From Nereocystis luetkeana (taxonomy: Eukaryota; Sar; Phaeophyceae; Laminariales; Laminariaceae), in contig JARUPZ010000004.1 of the NCBI GenBank assembly GCA_031213475.1, positions 3,373,501-3,437,500 on the forward strand: a DNA stretch of 64,000 nucleotides, written 5' to 3'. The notes beneath the pieces were generated by a model. The model saw only the letters and a list, made by a program, of their open reading frames with translations, was not told where the DNA came from and searched no databases. Both the position numbers and the translations under genes were made by a program. Below, one piece after another: positions 46,201-60,320 of this stretch (positions are counted from its first letter, which is position 1; each line of letters starts with the position of its first letter).

Positions 46201-47327
46201 CAAGGCGCTTCGCTGAGCGGGCGGCCTACGCCGCCCGCTACGCTCGCTCAGGAAGAATTAAAGTACATCAAATTATGCGAAGCGAACAGAGGCCCACGAT
46301 TTAGTTTAGTTTTTGCAAGGATCGTAATTGCAAACCGGCGACTTGATAATGCCAAGAGTCCCGCCGCCATGCTTCAGGAAAAAACAGCTCCGACGTCAGC
46401 TTGGATGGCACATAGATACGCTTTGCGTCGCGGATGTCGTACGTACGTACATACCTCAGGTAGGGTACTACTGTCTGTACTTATTTTCTTCTTTCGATTT
46501 GCTCCATGTCTGTACTACTGTATGTACGAAGAAAGCGAAAGCACAGCACACGGCACAGCAGCAAAAACAAAGAAAATGAAACCGAAAACTTGGAAAGGAA
46601 AAAATCTCCCCGTCCCCTCTCGTGTAATATTTTTCTGCCTGATTGGAACACCTTACACCCGGTCGAAAAGAAGAAAAGAAAAAAATCGCACAAAGGAGCT
46701 TCTCTCTCAGCCTCGTACGCCGCCCGCCCCTCTCGCGACCACCTCGCTACCGATTTGGTCCGGGTAAAGCTTTTATCACTCTCTGCCACAATCAGCCCCG
46801 TCGCCCACGTCGCGTGAAGCCCGGTGCTCACCGTGGCCGTCGTTTGCCAGCTCGATAACGTTGGTGTTCAAACTGCACACCTCCCTCTTTCAACTTTAGC
46901 CTGGTCGCAAAAATAAGCACCGCTTGAATAGTATCTTGCCCTCCCGAACGACCTTCATAACTCGTACATACTCTATCAACAATCATGAATCGAAGCCAGA
47001 CAACGCCTGTCCATGCATCCCTCGTGTCTCGAGGCACACGCGACGCCTAGGCACGAAAGCGGCGACCGCGCTCCTTGCAACCCCCCGTCTACCCGCCAGC
47101 ACCCGCTGACACCCGCGACGGTGCAGGGTCCTCCCGCGATGCCGTGCTCGGAGAACACGCACGCACACGAAACGAAAGAAAAAAAAGGAAGAAAGGACCG
47201 AGAAAATAAAGAACTGCTGGAAAGGTCCGGCAAGTAATGAAAGGAGGCGGTTTGGAAGTGGGAGCTCTGAGAGGCCAGGGATGCACCAACCGAGCACGCT
47301 CAGGGGTTGTGATCTAAGTATGTAGTT
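46201..47327 (-). mobile_element. Hairpin-ended repeat family R, copy 3 (insertion in duplication copy 1)
   Basis: Reverse-oriented relative to the copies at 10435 and 11730. It begins (minus) AACTACATACTTAGATC at 47327 and ends CCTTG at 46201, with the hairpin GGGCGGC-GTAG-GCCGCCC just before the end. The second duplication lacks it: there, ACATTTTATTATATCTATTG is continuous at about 55209-55228. This proves mobility or deletion after duplication. No clean target duplication is visible. Confidence 0.7.
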
Positions 47328-49200
47328 TTTTATTGCGGAAATCACCTATTCACCCATCGTGAGACTCGAGCTCCAACCTAAACGCTAAAAACACAGGAGA
47401 CACACAAGACCACAGGGGGCCTTTTGATGAAAGGAATAGGAACCAATGCTTACCATGATTAAAACCAACGAAACCATCTCTGCGACCCTATTAGATCTGT
47501 TATTTGTGTTTCTGTGCTGTTGACGTTATTTTATGTAATCGATTGCAGGTAAGAAGGCTTCTAACCGAATCTTCGGCCATAGACTAGTAATATTAAAAGT
47601 AAGGATTGGAGTATCGTAGCTCACGCACATCAGTAAGTATCTCATTTCATACTTCCGCAGCGTATGAGTACGAGGGGAACATACGTATACGGCGTATCTG
47701 CTACTAGTAAACTGAGGCTGTGTGATGTGATACCAGCTCGGTATGCTGAAGATACTATATTATACCGTAGTATATGAATGATGAAGAGAAGACACCCCTG
47801 GTACTTTACTCAGTCGGGATGAACAAGGTAATGCGACCGTGTGTGTACTATTTACGAGTCTTGTGTGTGTTCTGCACCTTAAACCGTTCTTTCAACCCGT
47901 CGACATCCAGCACAGCCAGTGTCTGTGCCCATTATCTGATCCTAGAGAGATAGAGTTTCTGTTGTCACGAACTACACCACAGAGATGCTACAGACCAGTA
48001 CATTGTTACGTTCAGCAGTATATGTATGCGTACAACAGTAGTAGTACATGTATGCAGTAAGCACACTAGTATTGAGCCCCCATGAACACATGTCTTTATA
48101 CCCAACTACATCAGTACTGGGTTATCCGTTCTCATTTCATATAATAATGGAGGGCTAATCATTTGTGTGTTCTTCACATTAAACCGTTCTTGCTACCCGT
48201 CGTCATCCAGCACAACCAGTGCCCGTTCTGATTCTTTTATCCTAAAGACATAGTTTTGCTGTGGTCAAAAATTGCGCCACGGATATGCTACAAACCAGTC
48301 CGTGGTTACGTATAGTATATGTATGTATGCAGTAAGCACAGCAGTAGTATTGAAACCCCATGAACACACTTCTTTATACCCAACGACCCACATCACTCAC
48401 TGGGGTTGTTCGTTCTGTTTTCGTAGAATTGACAGACGCTCGCGATGTGCGGAAAAACTATCAAAAATGAGTAGCGCTGTTTCCTATGGCAACGTACCGG
48501 GTCAGAAGACCATAGGGGGGAAGCCAGTGAAATGCTAACGTACGAAGTAAAAATACCATAAACACAGGTAAAACAAGTGATATTCCCACGTATCGGGTAC
48601 TAGAAGACCAGAACATATTAGTTGTCGTGTATAGTTCTCAGTTTCAACGTAGCTTTCATAGAATGCTTTCACCCCAATAACAACCGGCCTTGCTACGCAC
48701 AGCTGAACGGCTTCACAACAGTACTTCACGCCAGGACACTACGAGTAGCGGTGTGCTACGTTGCTGAGGTAATAAGGGATACTAATACCGTATATGTGTA
48801 GGGACAAAGGTAAAGGTATCCACTCTTGTGAAAGCAAGAGGAATGGTAGGCCCAAGGATCCAGCGAGATCTTGCCGTACGACTTATAGTACCATGAACAG
48901 TTCTATTGCGAGTACTAAGATTGATATTAATAGTGTGAATACATACATCCTTCACGTGTGTTGTCTTCAACCTCCTTTCTACCCAGCTTCATCAGTATAC
49001 CCCGTATGAATACCATATATACATACGGTGTGTGGTATATCCTGATACGTGTATTTTTCATGACTCGTTACAGCAGTTAAGATGGAAAGAGAGATAGACC
49101 CAAGGGTCCCTCGGTATCTTACCATACGGCCCACATCAGCTTTACACACAGTATTATAGATACCAAATATACGTCGTCTATTGATATTGTATAAATCATT
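47328..49200. other. Gene-free part of duplication copy 1
   Basis: Several frames are open but none is conserved in the second copy. A segment with TTAAACCGTTCTT, CC(C/A)GTCGACATCCAGCAC and TTTATACCCA is internally duplicated (about 47870-48130 and 48170-48420). Confidence 0.4.
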
Positions 49201-51180
49201 CATATTGCGAGCCACCCCCCCTGTATGCTTCTCCGTGTATCAATGAATCGACCCTGTTCGAGGAACAAGTAAATAAAACTTCCAGGGTGCAGTAGTAGCA
49301 GAATATGAGTCCCTGTCTTTTTTTCCGAATTACACCATGTACTATCATTGATATTATGAATAGTCGTGTATGGTAATGCCCGTTGTGAGTACCATGATTT
49401 TTGTTTCGTTTTGAGAATCGTGCGTAGGGTATAGACTACTGACAGCATTATTTGTAGAGACGAAGATACGCATTTTCTGTGTGGTTTCCAAATTGAGGCG
49501 CCTTTACTATAGACAGCTAAGTGTTTTGGGCATGGTACGTTATCCGTAACTACGTACGGCTTCAAACTTAGTACCCTATACAGAAGGCACTCATCCCGCA
49601 ACGAGGTTCAAAAGTAGTCCCTACTATTTCAGTACCAGCCGCGAGATATTCTTCAACCACAGCAGCTACATGTGACATGTGACAACGAAAGTACTGACTG
49701 TCGATAAGGTTGGGCTGACTGATAGAGTCGTACACATATTGCCATGCACAGTAGTCTAAATGAATACAGCAGAACCATCACGATTTACTACTCAGATTCC
49801 ATGCCTTTCGGAACACCACGGGAAGCTCGTCACTGGCATGCGCGAGTTTTCTAGCGCTGGCGTGTTTTCTAGCGCTGGCATGTGTGACTTGAATTTGAGG
49901 TCAATAAGGGCGGCACAGCCTACCCCCCCCATTCTTTTTGTGCTCGAGGAATACCGTACAGTAAGAAAAATATCAGTATTTTCGACTGTCAATACGACAT
50001 CAAAACAAAGAGACGAATCGATCCCACGGTTGTGTTTCACCTGTTCCATACCTGTTGGCCTGGTACTGATCAGGATGGGCTGCATCGTGTATCTGCCATC
50101 ACCCCGAACCCTTCGGGCACAGCAAGCCACACTTCGCTCTGTTGTGTGCAAGCTCATCATTGCCCAGCTGAAACTATCTCACCCCGCAGCCCGTGTGACC
50201 CGTGCCCCACAAGGCCTTGCGTAGCCGATCTTCACCTGCTCCGATTTTCCTTCTGCTTTCCTCTTATGTTTGGCTTTCAGTCCTTCAATTGTTGCACCTG
50301 GTACTCGAGCACAAGGCTTGGTTGGTATACAACACGGACAGTGGTGCGACCGGAGACATCGAAGAGGGTTAAATGTGTATCTCGGACTTTCCATTTGGTG
50401 TGCATACACTCATTTCGTCGTGTCGTAGGTCGTAGTCTTGCTAGAGAGACACATATGTACGACTAAAAATGTAGTTGAAGCATCGCGGCAAGAATGTTCG
50501 TCACCAAAATTTACGTGATTTTCTTGAAAGTTCCATGTTTGCCAGCCGACAATGCACAGTAGTGTTGTCGAGGGAGGGGTTCGTCGTTCTAGCTTATGTA
50601 CGCCCAAACAGCGTAAGGCTCAACATTGTTAGTTTGCGTTATCACCTTACCGAGCAAGCGGTGCACGAGAGTATGCGTGCATTATTAATAGTACGTACGG
50701 CACCTTCGGCTTGTATCGACACCTGTTGGTTGCATTTGATTTTGAAGACATCATGTGATCAACATTTAGTAACGAACATGCATGTGTGTGCGGTCATGAG
50801 CAACGAGCGAACATACGGGCACGAGCGACAGGCAAACGGAGCACGAACAACAAATATGCCTGCATGCATCGACCAGACAAGTATATTGAAAGATAAAAAA
50901 AACATGCAGAGCACTATCGGCAGCGTGAATACATAACAGCATATTCCTCGAATCACCATCATACAAGGCAGGCAACAACGAAAACATTGTGCATGTATGA
51001 ATAAACCGAGTACCCCATAAAATCTTATGCTAGATAGAACATGGGATTGATTATACTAAGAACACGATAACATCATATCACAGCAGTTTTGGAAATATTC
51101 CCAACATTCCCATCGCCTGCACACGTTTTGCGAACACTCCGATCATCTGCATGCACTTCGATCGGCCTGGGTTCATCATG

Positions 51181-54100
51181 TTACAGCAAGGTACAGCTCT
51201 CAGACTCTAAAAAGGACCCGTGCTCGTTAGATCTCTGAGGCTGACTGACCTCCTGGTTGGGAGGTCGAGAAGTGCCTTCGTGCAGTAGTGATCGGGTCAC
51301 GCAGAAAGTGAATCGATGCGATGCAGTAGTTGCAAGCAGCCAGAGTGAGCAATGGAACAGGCACCACAGACACGGTGACGCGCACGACGGGCAAGGCAGG
51401 GCCCAAGGGGCTGGGGATCGATAGGACGGGTATCACAGACCACTTGGTTTTGACTTTCTTTCCCCACTTGGAGGTGTTTAGTAAACACCGGGCTGTTCCG
51501 TGACCTCGTTACTGGTTCCTTACACGGAACTGAAGGCGTTCCCACGCCGGGGATCCTCCCTGCCCCTATAAGATCCGCCCAGAGGATGCTAACCAAAGCT
51601 TACCCTCTACCTGTCAAATAGACCCGACGCGTGACACTGATCAGGACAGTTGTCTCGCGCCGTATTATCCTCCCCACAGCGCTGGTCAGGACAGTCGCAG
51701 CGCTATAAACCTCCTACCCTGGCGCTACTCGCTGTAACACCTAACCGTCGTCCGGATGTTCTTCAGCATGTCTCCTCCGTCCATTGCCGTCGGCCCGGTT
51801 GCAGCGCCCCTTTTTCCCGTGGTGCCGGCCTTGAACAGTATTTAGAAGAGCGGCGGACCTAACCTTCGTCCAGGTCTTCAGCATCCCTCCGTCCATCGCC
51901 GTCGGCCTGATGTTGCAGCGCCTCTCCTTCCCACGGTGCTGACCGTAGACGCTGTTGAGAAGAGCGGCGGACCTGACTCTTGTACATTCTTCACGACTTG
52001 TAACTTTCAGCGCCCCATCTGTATAACACGCTCGGATCATGTACTCACCTGTGAAAAATATGTTTTTCTTCCTGCCTCACCCGCATCTATGGTGGGGGTC
52101 TCATCTGCATCTGAGGTGGGGGCCCCCTCTCGAAGGCCTCCATCTACACTTTGACAATAACCTACCTTGTAAACGTTTTCTGTTCGGCCCCGGCATAGAT
52201 CCCACTGTAAGCTTTCATCATCCTACCATACCACCTCACCTTTATAACTGAAACTTCAGAGGTCTGCCAGTCCATAGTCGTGGGGCTATACGTGGCCACA
52301 CCACCGCTTGACTGCCTAGCCTGTAGTAACGGTCCCCCGCTTGGTACCCAAACATTCTTGCGTACTGGACTGTCGATATAGCAAAACTTCACGTACCTTT
52401 AGCAGACGTTCCAACGTGCGCAGTGGGCTGTGTCGACGCTGCCACCATTTACTTACCTTCGCCAGACGTTTCCCACTGTACCTTCCTTCAACCCCAGTTT
52501 ATGCGTATATTAGCATTCATCTACCACTCTGATGTATGTCGGATGTCTCTTAGTCTCTTTGTACGGGTTATCACGTTCTGACATATTGATTAACTTCGAT
52601 CGCGCGTGATACGGGGTTTATATGACATACGCCTACCTTTTGGCAAGTATCTTAAACTTCTCTGCATTGAGAGTAGGTACTTCTTACGAATGTGAAGGTG
52701 GTTTTATGTGTGGGTTCGTCACGGACGTGCTGTAGAAAGTTCATGATGAGTCCCCTTTCTACTTCCTCCTCCTGATGTAGAGTTCTACTTATTATCCTTC
52801 GAGTGTTTCGACTTTCTGGCACCAGCCAAAGTTATAATCCGATTCCGAGTGGCTACATCGTTTGAAGGTATTGGCGTTTACGCCACTTCGATTCACGGGC
52901 ACTTCTAAATTGCTTCCAAATATTGCATCTGTTGAGATATTGAGCCAATGTGAGGGGCCCAGGAACTTCTGGTGCACCCCTACTGTGGGATGGCTCACTA
53001 GCCAAGGTAATTACTTGATTCCAAGTGAGTAATTCGATTGAAGGTACTGACGTTTACACCACCCCCGCAGCACGAACAGTGCCCATTGGTGAGACCTTTT
53101 CGTGCTAAAACAAATCATGAGTCCTCGAAGGTCATTCATCCACTACCACTTCCGAATCGTACCCCTTGCATAACGGTGTTTGTGGATGTAGTTGTAGAAA
53201 GGTGATGAAAACACCCCCTCAGAACGGAAACTGCCTACCGCCTATTGGCATTCCAATCACTACCTTTCGATTCGTTCCTTCAACACTGGTCCACCATACT
53301 TAGAGCGTCGAACAGCAGGGTATCCTGTTAGGTTGCGCAAATCATACCAAAGCTCGTCACGTTCCATCTCGGTCAGGGGTCTCACAAATGTATACCTGTG
53401 GGTGGTGTAGCAACTTGCACATGCGCTCGTCCCTTTGAACATCTGGGTATTTAAACGTTATCATACCTGGTATAGTCCTCATGCACGTCTTATGAAACGT
53501 ACAAGTATGTATCTGTATATTAACTGAATCTGTGTGAATAATCCCCAAAGCCTAGGTATTATCACGAAAACGTTTAGCAAAACACTATGGTCTGTATCCT
53601 GCTGATATTGGGTTCAGGAGCCTGGTCGATCGTGATAGATGCTTAGTTGTATCGAACTATACCCCTCTCGTAGCAGGGTTCTGGGTCTGACATGCCTCTC
53701 ATTCAACTGTCACTGTTGTTGTGCCATCGTTACAATCAAAGTTATGGTCACCTGGATTACACTATGATGACAACATTTTTTTCCAACATTAGTTATGCAA
53801 TTCAGCATTTCTACAAATGTTCTTCTCCGACCACGCGGATCACCCGATACTCGGATACGGAAGACAAAAACAGGAATGCGTAGTTCGCACAACAACCACA
53901 CGCTCGCGTTCGCAAATTGGGAGAACCTTTAGATTGGACATTGGGCATAAGTGGCCTAGAGAACAGCGCTTCAATTGCGGGGACGAAACACCTGGAATCA
54001 GTGCCAAACTTAGGTACATGTATAGCAGTGCAGTACTCTAACGGTTAAGATGCCCAGTCGTCATTGGGAACCGTGTCATATACTTGACAGAGTCAAGTTT

Positions 54101-57100
54101 GGATGATTTTCCGTTCACCGCGTCAGCGACTAAGGCGGCGCATGAGTATGCGTGCTGCGGAGGGACTTTGTTTATCTAACGGAAAATACCCGGTTTTCTC
54201 TCCTCAGTTTGATTGGCATTGTGTATTTCGTATACACCACTTAGGATGCATGTTTTTGCCCTGAAAGAGCAGTCAGGCAAAGCGTTCCGGATGGAAGCCA
54301 TCGCATTTCGGCACGATGTAACGAGCGCCTGTTTTCACGCCAAGGTTTGGTTTACTTCCCGAAGTTCTACTGTAGACCGCTTTATACTTTATGCTGGGCG
54401 TATATGCCACGTTCACACTCTATCCCAGTTCATGCCCAGACTAGCCAAATGTACCACGCAGCATGCGGCCCTAGTTGGTGAGCCATTGGAAGCGCTGTCC
54501 TGAATACGTACTGTATGATTCGCTATTTCAGCACTCTTGTGCTCACACACACCACAAGTAGGATGTACTAACTGCTGTAGTTCTCCTTTCTTTGTCCTTT
54601 TGTTTTAGTTTCGGGTGTACATATAATAATACAGCATGGATACGTTCATGGTGTCATTTAGTTGCAATTGATACGGGGTCGTATCCCACATCAGGTGTCT
54701 CGTTAGTACTGTTTCTCTTACGTACTGGTACTACACTATTTAGTTACGAACCCGGTACTTGTTTGCTTCCTCCATTCGAGATGCAATGTGGTTACAGCCT
54801 GTTTAGTGGCCGGAATTCAGAACGTGTTTTATTAATAGTGCGACAACATCATCATACGAAATATGTGTATAGCAGCAGTGTCTACTTCAAACCAAACCGA
54901 TCTTAAAACCGCTCGACGTCCACAAAACCATGGAGTGTTCATTCGAACGCGTTTGCCGAATGTTCAGACCTCAAATTGTTACTTCGTAGTTCTGTATGTA
55001 CGATATAGAGATATTGATGATTTCCATCCCGTTTGTTCTCTTCGCCCTTCTTCCTTTATCCCTCCTACTTATAAACATCCGGGGTCACAGAGCAGGCTCT
55101 TTAATCCACTCCCAGCATGCGGTCTGTGCCTTGGATTTATATTGCGAGAAGAGTTCAGTCCTTCGTTGCTCCTACTCTCGTTAAGCGGTCTCAACAGTTG
55201 GTTGCTTACATTTTATTATATCTATTGCGGAAATCATCGCCTCGCCCATCGTGAGATTCGAGCTCCATCTTTCACGCTGAAGACATACGCGATACACAAT
55301 ACCACAGGGGGCCTTTTGAGGAAAAGAATAAGAACCAATGCTAATCATGATCAAAACCAACGAAACCATCTCTGGGACCCTATTAGATCTGTTATTACGG
55401 GGGACCATAGTTAATAGGACCAAAAATTGTTAGTAAAGATGGTTAAATATATAGGTTTTCATATATACCATAGGTCCTATTAACTATGTCCCCCCGTAAT
55501 AGTTGTGTTTCTGTGCTGTTGACAATTTTTCATGTAATCAATCGACTGAAGGTAAGAATGCTTGAATCTTCGGCTATAGACTAGTAAGGACTGCAGTGTC
55601 GTAGCTCATCCATATCAGTAAATATCTCATTGCATACTTCCGCATCGCACGAGTACGAAGGGAACATAAGTATACGGCGTACTGGTATCTGCTAAGAGTA
55701 AACTGAAGCTGTGTGATGTGATACCAGCTCGGTATGTGCTGAAGATACTCTATTATACCAAGTATATGAATGATGAAGAGAGGACATACTATACAGCAGT
55801 CGGGATGAATGACGAATGACGTAATGCGACCGAATGTGTGTTACTTGTACTCTGCACGAGTCTTGTGTGTATGTTCTTCACCTTAACCCGTTATTTCTAC
55901 CCGTCGACATCCAGCACGACCAGTGTTCGTGTCCATTAATTGATCCGAGGGAGATAGATTTTCTGTGGTCACAAACTTCGCCACAGTTATGCTGCAGATC
56001 AGTACATTGTTACGGACAGTGTATGTATTCAATGAGCACAGTATTGAGACCCCATGAACACGTGTCTTTATACCCACCTACATCAGTATTGGGTTATTCG
56101 TTCTGATTTCATAGAATTGATAGGCGCTCATCATGTGCGCAGAAACTAATGAGTAAAGTTGTTTCCTATGGCAACGTATCGGGTCAAAATACCATAGCGG
56201 GGAAAGCAAGTGGAAGGCCAACGTACCGGGTTAAAAGAGCATAACGGGCGAAACAAGTGCAATTCCGAGGTATCGGGTAGGAGAAGACCAGAACAACCAG
56301 CTAGGATCATCGTTTGTGGTTCTTAGTTGTTTCAACGTAGCTTTCATATGGTGCCTTCACCCCACTAATAATGTTCAAGGTAGCTTTCATACGGTGCTTA
56401 CACCCGAATAATAACCAGCTCTACACTGCACAGCTGAACGGCTTCACAAGAGTACTTCATGCCGGGCCGGTGTGATCTTTTGCCGCGATAGTAAGGGACT
56501 CTACAGTACATGTGTAGGAACGTGTAGGGTCAAAGTTAAGGGTCTCCACTCTTGTAAAAGCAAGACGATTGGTAGGCCCAAGGATCTAGAGAGATCTTGA
56601 CGTACGATCTTCAGTACGATGAACAGTTCTATTGAGAGTAGTATGAATACCGTATATACTGTAGATACATCCTTCACGTATGTATGTTGTCTTCGAATAT
56701 GAATCGTCATTTCCCAGCTTCAAAGGAAAAAGGTCTCTACCCTTGTAAAAGCAAGAGGAATGGTGGGGCTAAGGACCCAGAGAAATCTTGCCGTACGACT
56801 TGCAGTTTTACAGTAGTATTAATATGTTGGCATTATCATAAGATAACATATATGCGTCCTCTATTGATGTTGCAAAAAGCATACATACTGCGAGCCACTC
56901 CCCCTGTATGCTTCTCCATGTATCAATAGATCGACCCTGTTCGCGGAATGAATAAATATAAACTGCCAGGGTAGTGGCAGTATATGGGACCCTGTCTTTT
57001 TCCCAAACTACACCATGTTCTATCATTAATATTCATGTTAGTCGTGTATGGTAATGCCGGTCGTCAGTACCATATTTTTTATCTTTTTGAGCCTCGTGCG

Positions 57101-58660
57101 TAGTGAATATATAGACTACTGATAGTATCGTAGGGACGGAGATACGCATTTTCTGTGTGATTTCCGAGTTGAGGCGCCTTTGCTCCAGGCAGCATAGTGT
57201 TCGGGGTACGTTATCCGTAACTGCGTACAGCTTCAAACTTAGTACCCTCCACGGGAGGCACTCATCTCGCAACGACGTTCAAAAGTACTCCCTACTATTT
57301 CGATACCAGCAGCGAGATATTCTCCAACAACAGAAGTTACATGTGACAACGTGTTAACCAAAGTACTGACTGTCGATAAGGCTGGGCTGACTACTAGCGT
57401 CGTACACATGTTGCCATGCATGGTTGTCTAAATGAATACAGCAGAACCATCAATTTACTACGCAGATGGCATGCGCGAGTTTTTACGTTGGCGTGTGACT
57501 TGAATTTGAGGTCAATAAGGGCGACACAGCCTACTCACCCCATTTTTTTTGCCACTCGAGGTATACCGTACAGTAAGAAAAATATCCGTGTTTTCACTGT
57601 CGATACGACATCAAAACAAAGAGACGAATCAATCCCACGGTTGTGTTTCACCCGCTCCATACCTGTTGGCCTGGTACTGATCAGGATGGGCTGCCTCGTG
57701 TATCTGCCATCACCCCGAACCCTTCCGACACAGCAAGCCACACCTCCCTCTGTTGTGTGCAAGCTCATCATCGCCCAGCTGAAACTATCTCACCCCGCAG
57801 CCCGTGTGACCCGTGCCCCACAAGGCCTTGCGTGGCCGATCTTCACCCGCTCCGGTTTTCTCTCTACTTTCCTCTCATGTTTGGCTTTCAGTCCTTCAAC
57901 TGTATCTGGTACTCGCTCGAGCACAACGCTCGGCTGGTATGTAACACGGACAGTGGTGCGACCCGAAACATCGAAGAGGGTCAAACGTGCATCGGACTTT
58001 TGGATGGGTGTACGCTCATTTCGTTGTGGCGTGGTCATGCTATAATAGAGGCACAACTACCAGATGTACGACGATTGGTCTTACCATTACTGATGTTGTA
58101 GTCTAAGCATCGCGGCAAGATTGCTAGTCACCGAAACATACGTCGTTTGTTTGAGCGTTCCATGTTTGCCAGCCGACAATGCACATTGCTGTCGAGGAGT
58201 TCATCGTTCTGAAGGGTGGTTATGTACGCCATAACGGCGTAAGGCTCAACATTATTTGTTTCCGTTGTCACGTAAACGAGCAAACGGTACACGAAAGCAT
58301 GCGTGTATTACTGTATGTAGTACGTACAGCACCTTTGGCCTGTTTCGACACCTGTCGGTTGCATTTGGTTTTGGAGACATTTTGTGGTCAACAGCATGCA
58401 ATCATTTATTAACGAACCTGCATGTGTGTGCGATCATGAACAATAAGCGAACATACAAGCACGAGCAACAGGCAAACGGAGCACGAGCAACGAGTATGCC
58501 TGCATGCATTGACCAGACAAGTATCTTCAAGACCTTACCAAACAAACAGGCAGAGCACCATCGGCAGCGTGAATACATGACAGCATAGAACACGAATCAC
58601 CATCATACACGGCAGGCAACAACGAAAACATGGTGCATGTATGGCGTATGACGAGTATCA
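51181..58660 (+). repeat. Large direct duplication, copy 2
   Basis: Begins with the same TTACAGCA(A/T)GGTACAGCTCTCAG as copy 1 and can be followed to a shared end with GGCAGGCAACAACGAAAACAT (50966 and 58609). It lacks the hairpin-ended repeat and most extra tandem units of copy 1, and has gained the TA-flanked MITE at 55395-55499. Its longest frame (57416-58045, plus, 209 codons) is interrupted in copy 1 and is therefore not called as a gene. Confidence 0.75.
55395..55499. mobile_element. TA-flanked MITE
   Basis: The 105-bp inverted-repeat element begins TTACGGGGGACC and ends GTCCCCCCGTAA, with further matching arms TAGTTAATAGGACC / GGTCCTATTAACTA. It is flanked by TA at 55393-55394 and 55500-55501. 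Copy 1 of the duplication has the uninterrupted site GATCTGTTATTTGTGTTTCT near 47495, confirming insertion and the TA duplication. Confidence 0.85.
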
Positions 58661-58689
58661 GGTATCCCATAACATACTATGCAAGATAG

Positions 58690-59330
58690 AACGTGAAATA
58701 GCATTTAGCTTGCGCTTAGGATATGCTTGAGCACACAGGCAGTCCGACAGGTCGTTATTGGAAATATGAGTAAGTATCACCAGTATAGCCTGTCGCCATA
58801 CATGGCGGTTGCAGCAGATTTACTGGAACTTACATCTCGAATATAAAAATCTCTCAAGTCATCCAGCTTCGCAAGGGAATCAAGGAACAAACATATATCG
58901 TCCACCTGACCACCAATATGTTTGGGTAGGTTTCTGCTTCGGGACGAAAGGCCACGCATCACGGCAGTCCTAATCGCCTCGTGGTCGGAGTCGAAATCAT
59001 TTGTTTCGCGGTTACATTTTAAAACGGCGTTATTTCCGCCGAAAACACGACAACCCTCTGAATCTGTACGAGGACTCGATGAAGGTCCATCCAGACTCGC
59101 ACTCGTACATATTAGTACTTCGTGACGAATCACCAGCCTCTCGACCTTGGTCTGGACCAAACGAACGACCGACCGAACCTTGTCAGCGTTCCGTATCCTA
59201 GTCCGCCAAGCTAGGAACCCGAATGCGAAAGATACAAAAAAAGAGCCTCGCGCATTTGTGAACCAACCCACGAAGTTATTGTTCTCCTCACCTGACATAT
59301 TCTCTCGATAATTTTCCACCCACTGGTATC
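58690..59330 (-). pseudogene. Retroelement gag-like fragment
   Basis: A minus frame with GGQVDDICLFLDSLAKLDDL and AVMRGLSSRSRNLPKHI, similar to 38883-39370. It ends near 58690, very close to the point where the other copy carries its TA insertion. Upstream (59220-59370) is a V segment, but then segment T follows in the opposite orientation, so the 5' end is rearranged. Confidence 0.65.
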
Positions 59331-59370
59331 GTTTTCAAGAGATGTTTGGTTGACAAATATTGCTGCATTC

Positions 59371-60320
59371 TGTGGTCGTCAGGGGAGATCCGGGGGACAT
59401 CCCCGGGTTTCCTGTAGAGATAGGGATATTGGGGTATAATGGCGTCCTTGTTGCTGGGAAACTTTGCCCACAGCAGTCACTCTTTTCTTTTCTTTTCTTT
59501 TGTCTTTCTTTTTTTGATTAATATACTCATGTACCTCATATTTCGCGTCGACTAGGGTGGCTGACTCGCTCGAGTGGTACAGCTATATGCTGGCCTGGAA
59601 CTGAGCTTGGTCATCCGAGGCGTACCATAATACTGCAGTATTCGAGGGTAGGCCAGTTGTCGCACGGGAAATTTCGAGTTTGAGGGTCGGGTGTGGATAT
59701 CGTTCGGTCAGGTATCGATCGTGTGGGCATATTGACGTCTTGGGTATTGGTACTCGGATATATTCTTCGGGTCTTCTTCGGGTTTTGGGTCCATCATCGG
59801 GTTGGAAATCTTCTACTTCGGTCAGGTGGTGTTCAAGGTTTTGGGTGGAATTCGGGTGGATATCTACGCTTCAGGTGGAGCTAGCTTTGCTTGCTGCTAC
59901 AAATTACAAAATATACGTATATCTACAATAAAGGTCAGTTAACAATATTGCCTTCTTCGGGAGCTTTGGCTACATTCATTCGGGTGCGAGGTGTCTGTCA
60001 TCGGGTCGAGTGTTGGACGATCAGGGTGATCGACAGTGGGAGTGTAGCAGCAGCCGATTGGAGCAACAGCTTGGCTGGAGCAAATGTTTGGATACGAGTC
60101 GAGTACACCAATCACCAATTTTTGTCTACGAGCACGAGGTATGAGCGCAACAATATTTGTCAACTAAATATCTCTTGAACAAGATATCAGTGGGTGGAAA
60201 ATTATCGACAGGATCTTTTAAGGGACAGGAACAATATCTTCGGCGTGGGTTGATGCACGAAACGGTGAATCTCTTTTTCCGTATATTTCGCATTCGGACT
60301 CCTAGCTTGGCGTACAAGGA
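59371..60320 (+). mobile_element. Retroelement 5' end, segments T-U-V
   Basis: T spans 59371-59631 and ends CGTACCATAAT; U follows with GGGAAATTTCGAGTTTGAGG; V ends TTTCGCATTCGGACTCCTAG before the gag-like ATG at 60321. Same order as the minus-strand copy at 40296-39390. A TTTTC pyrimidine repeat lies at about 59480-59515. Confidence 0.65.

Larger units (their letters stand above)
41274..50990 (+). repeat. Large direct duplication, copy 1
   Basis: Aligned landmark by landmark with 51181-58660. Private to this copy are an extended GC-rich module array (41800-42320), extra ~155-bp units (42650-43110) and the hairpin-ended repeat at 46201-47327. Content is non-coding as far as I can tell. It also holds a SINE family 1 fragment on the minus strand near 46049-46160. 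Confidence 0.75.

Noticed and set aside
57416..58045. 209-codon open frame in duplication copy 2
   Set aside because: The matching stretch of copy 1 (49760-50360) has a stop in the same frame, and the minus strand is open too.
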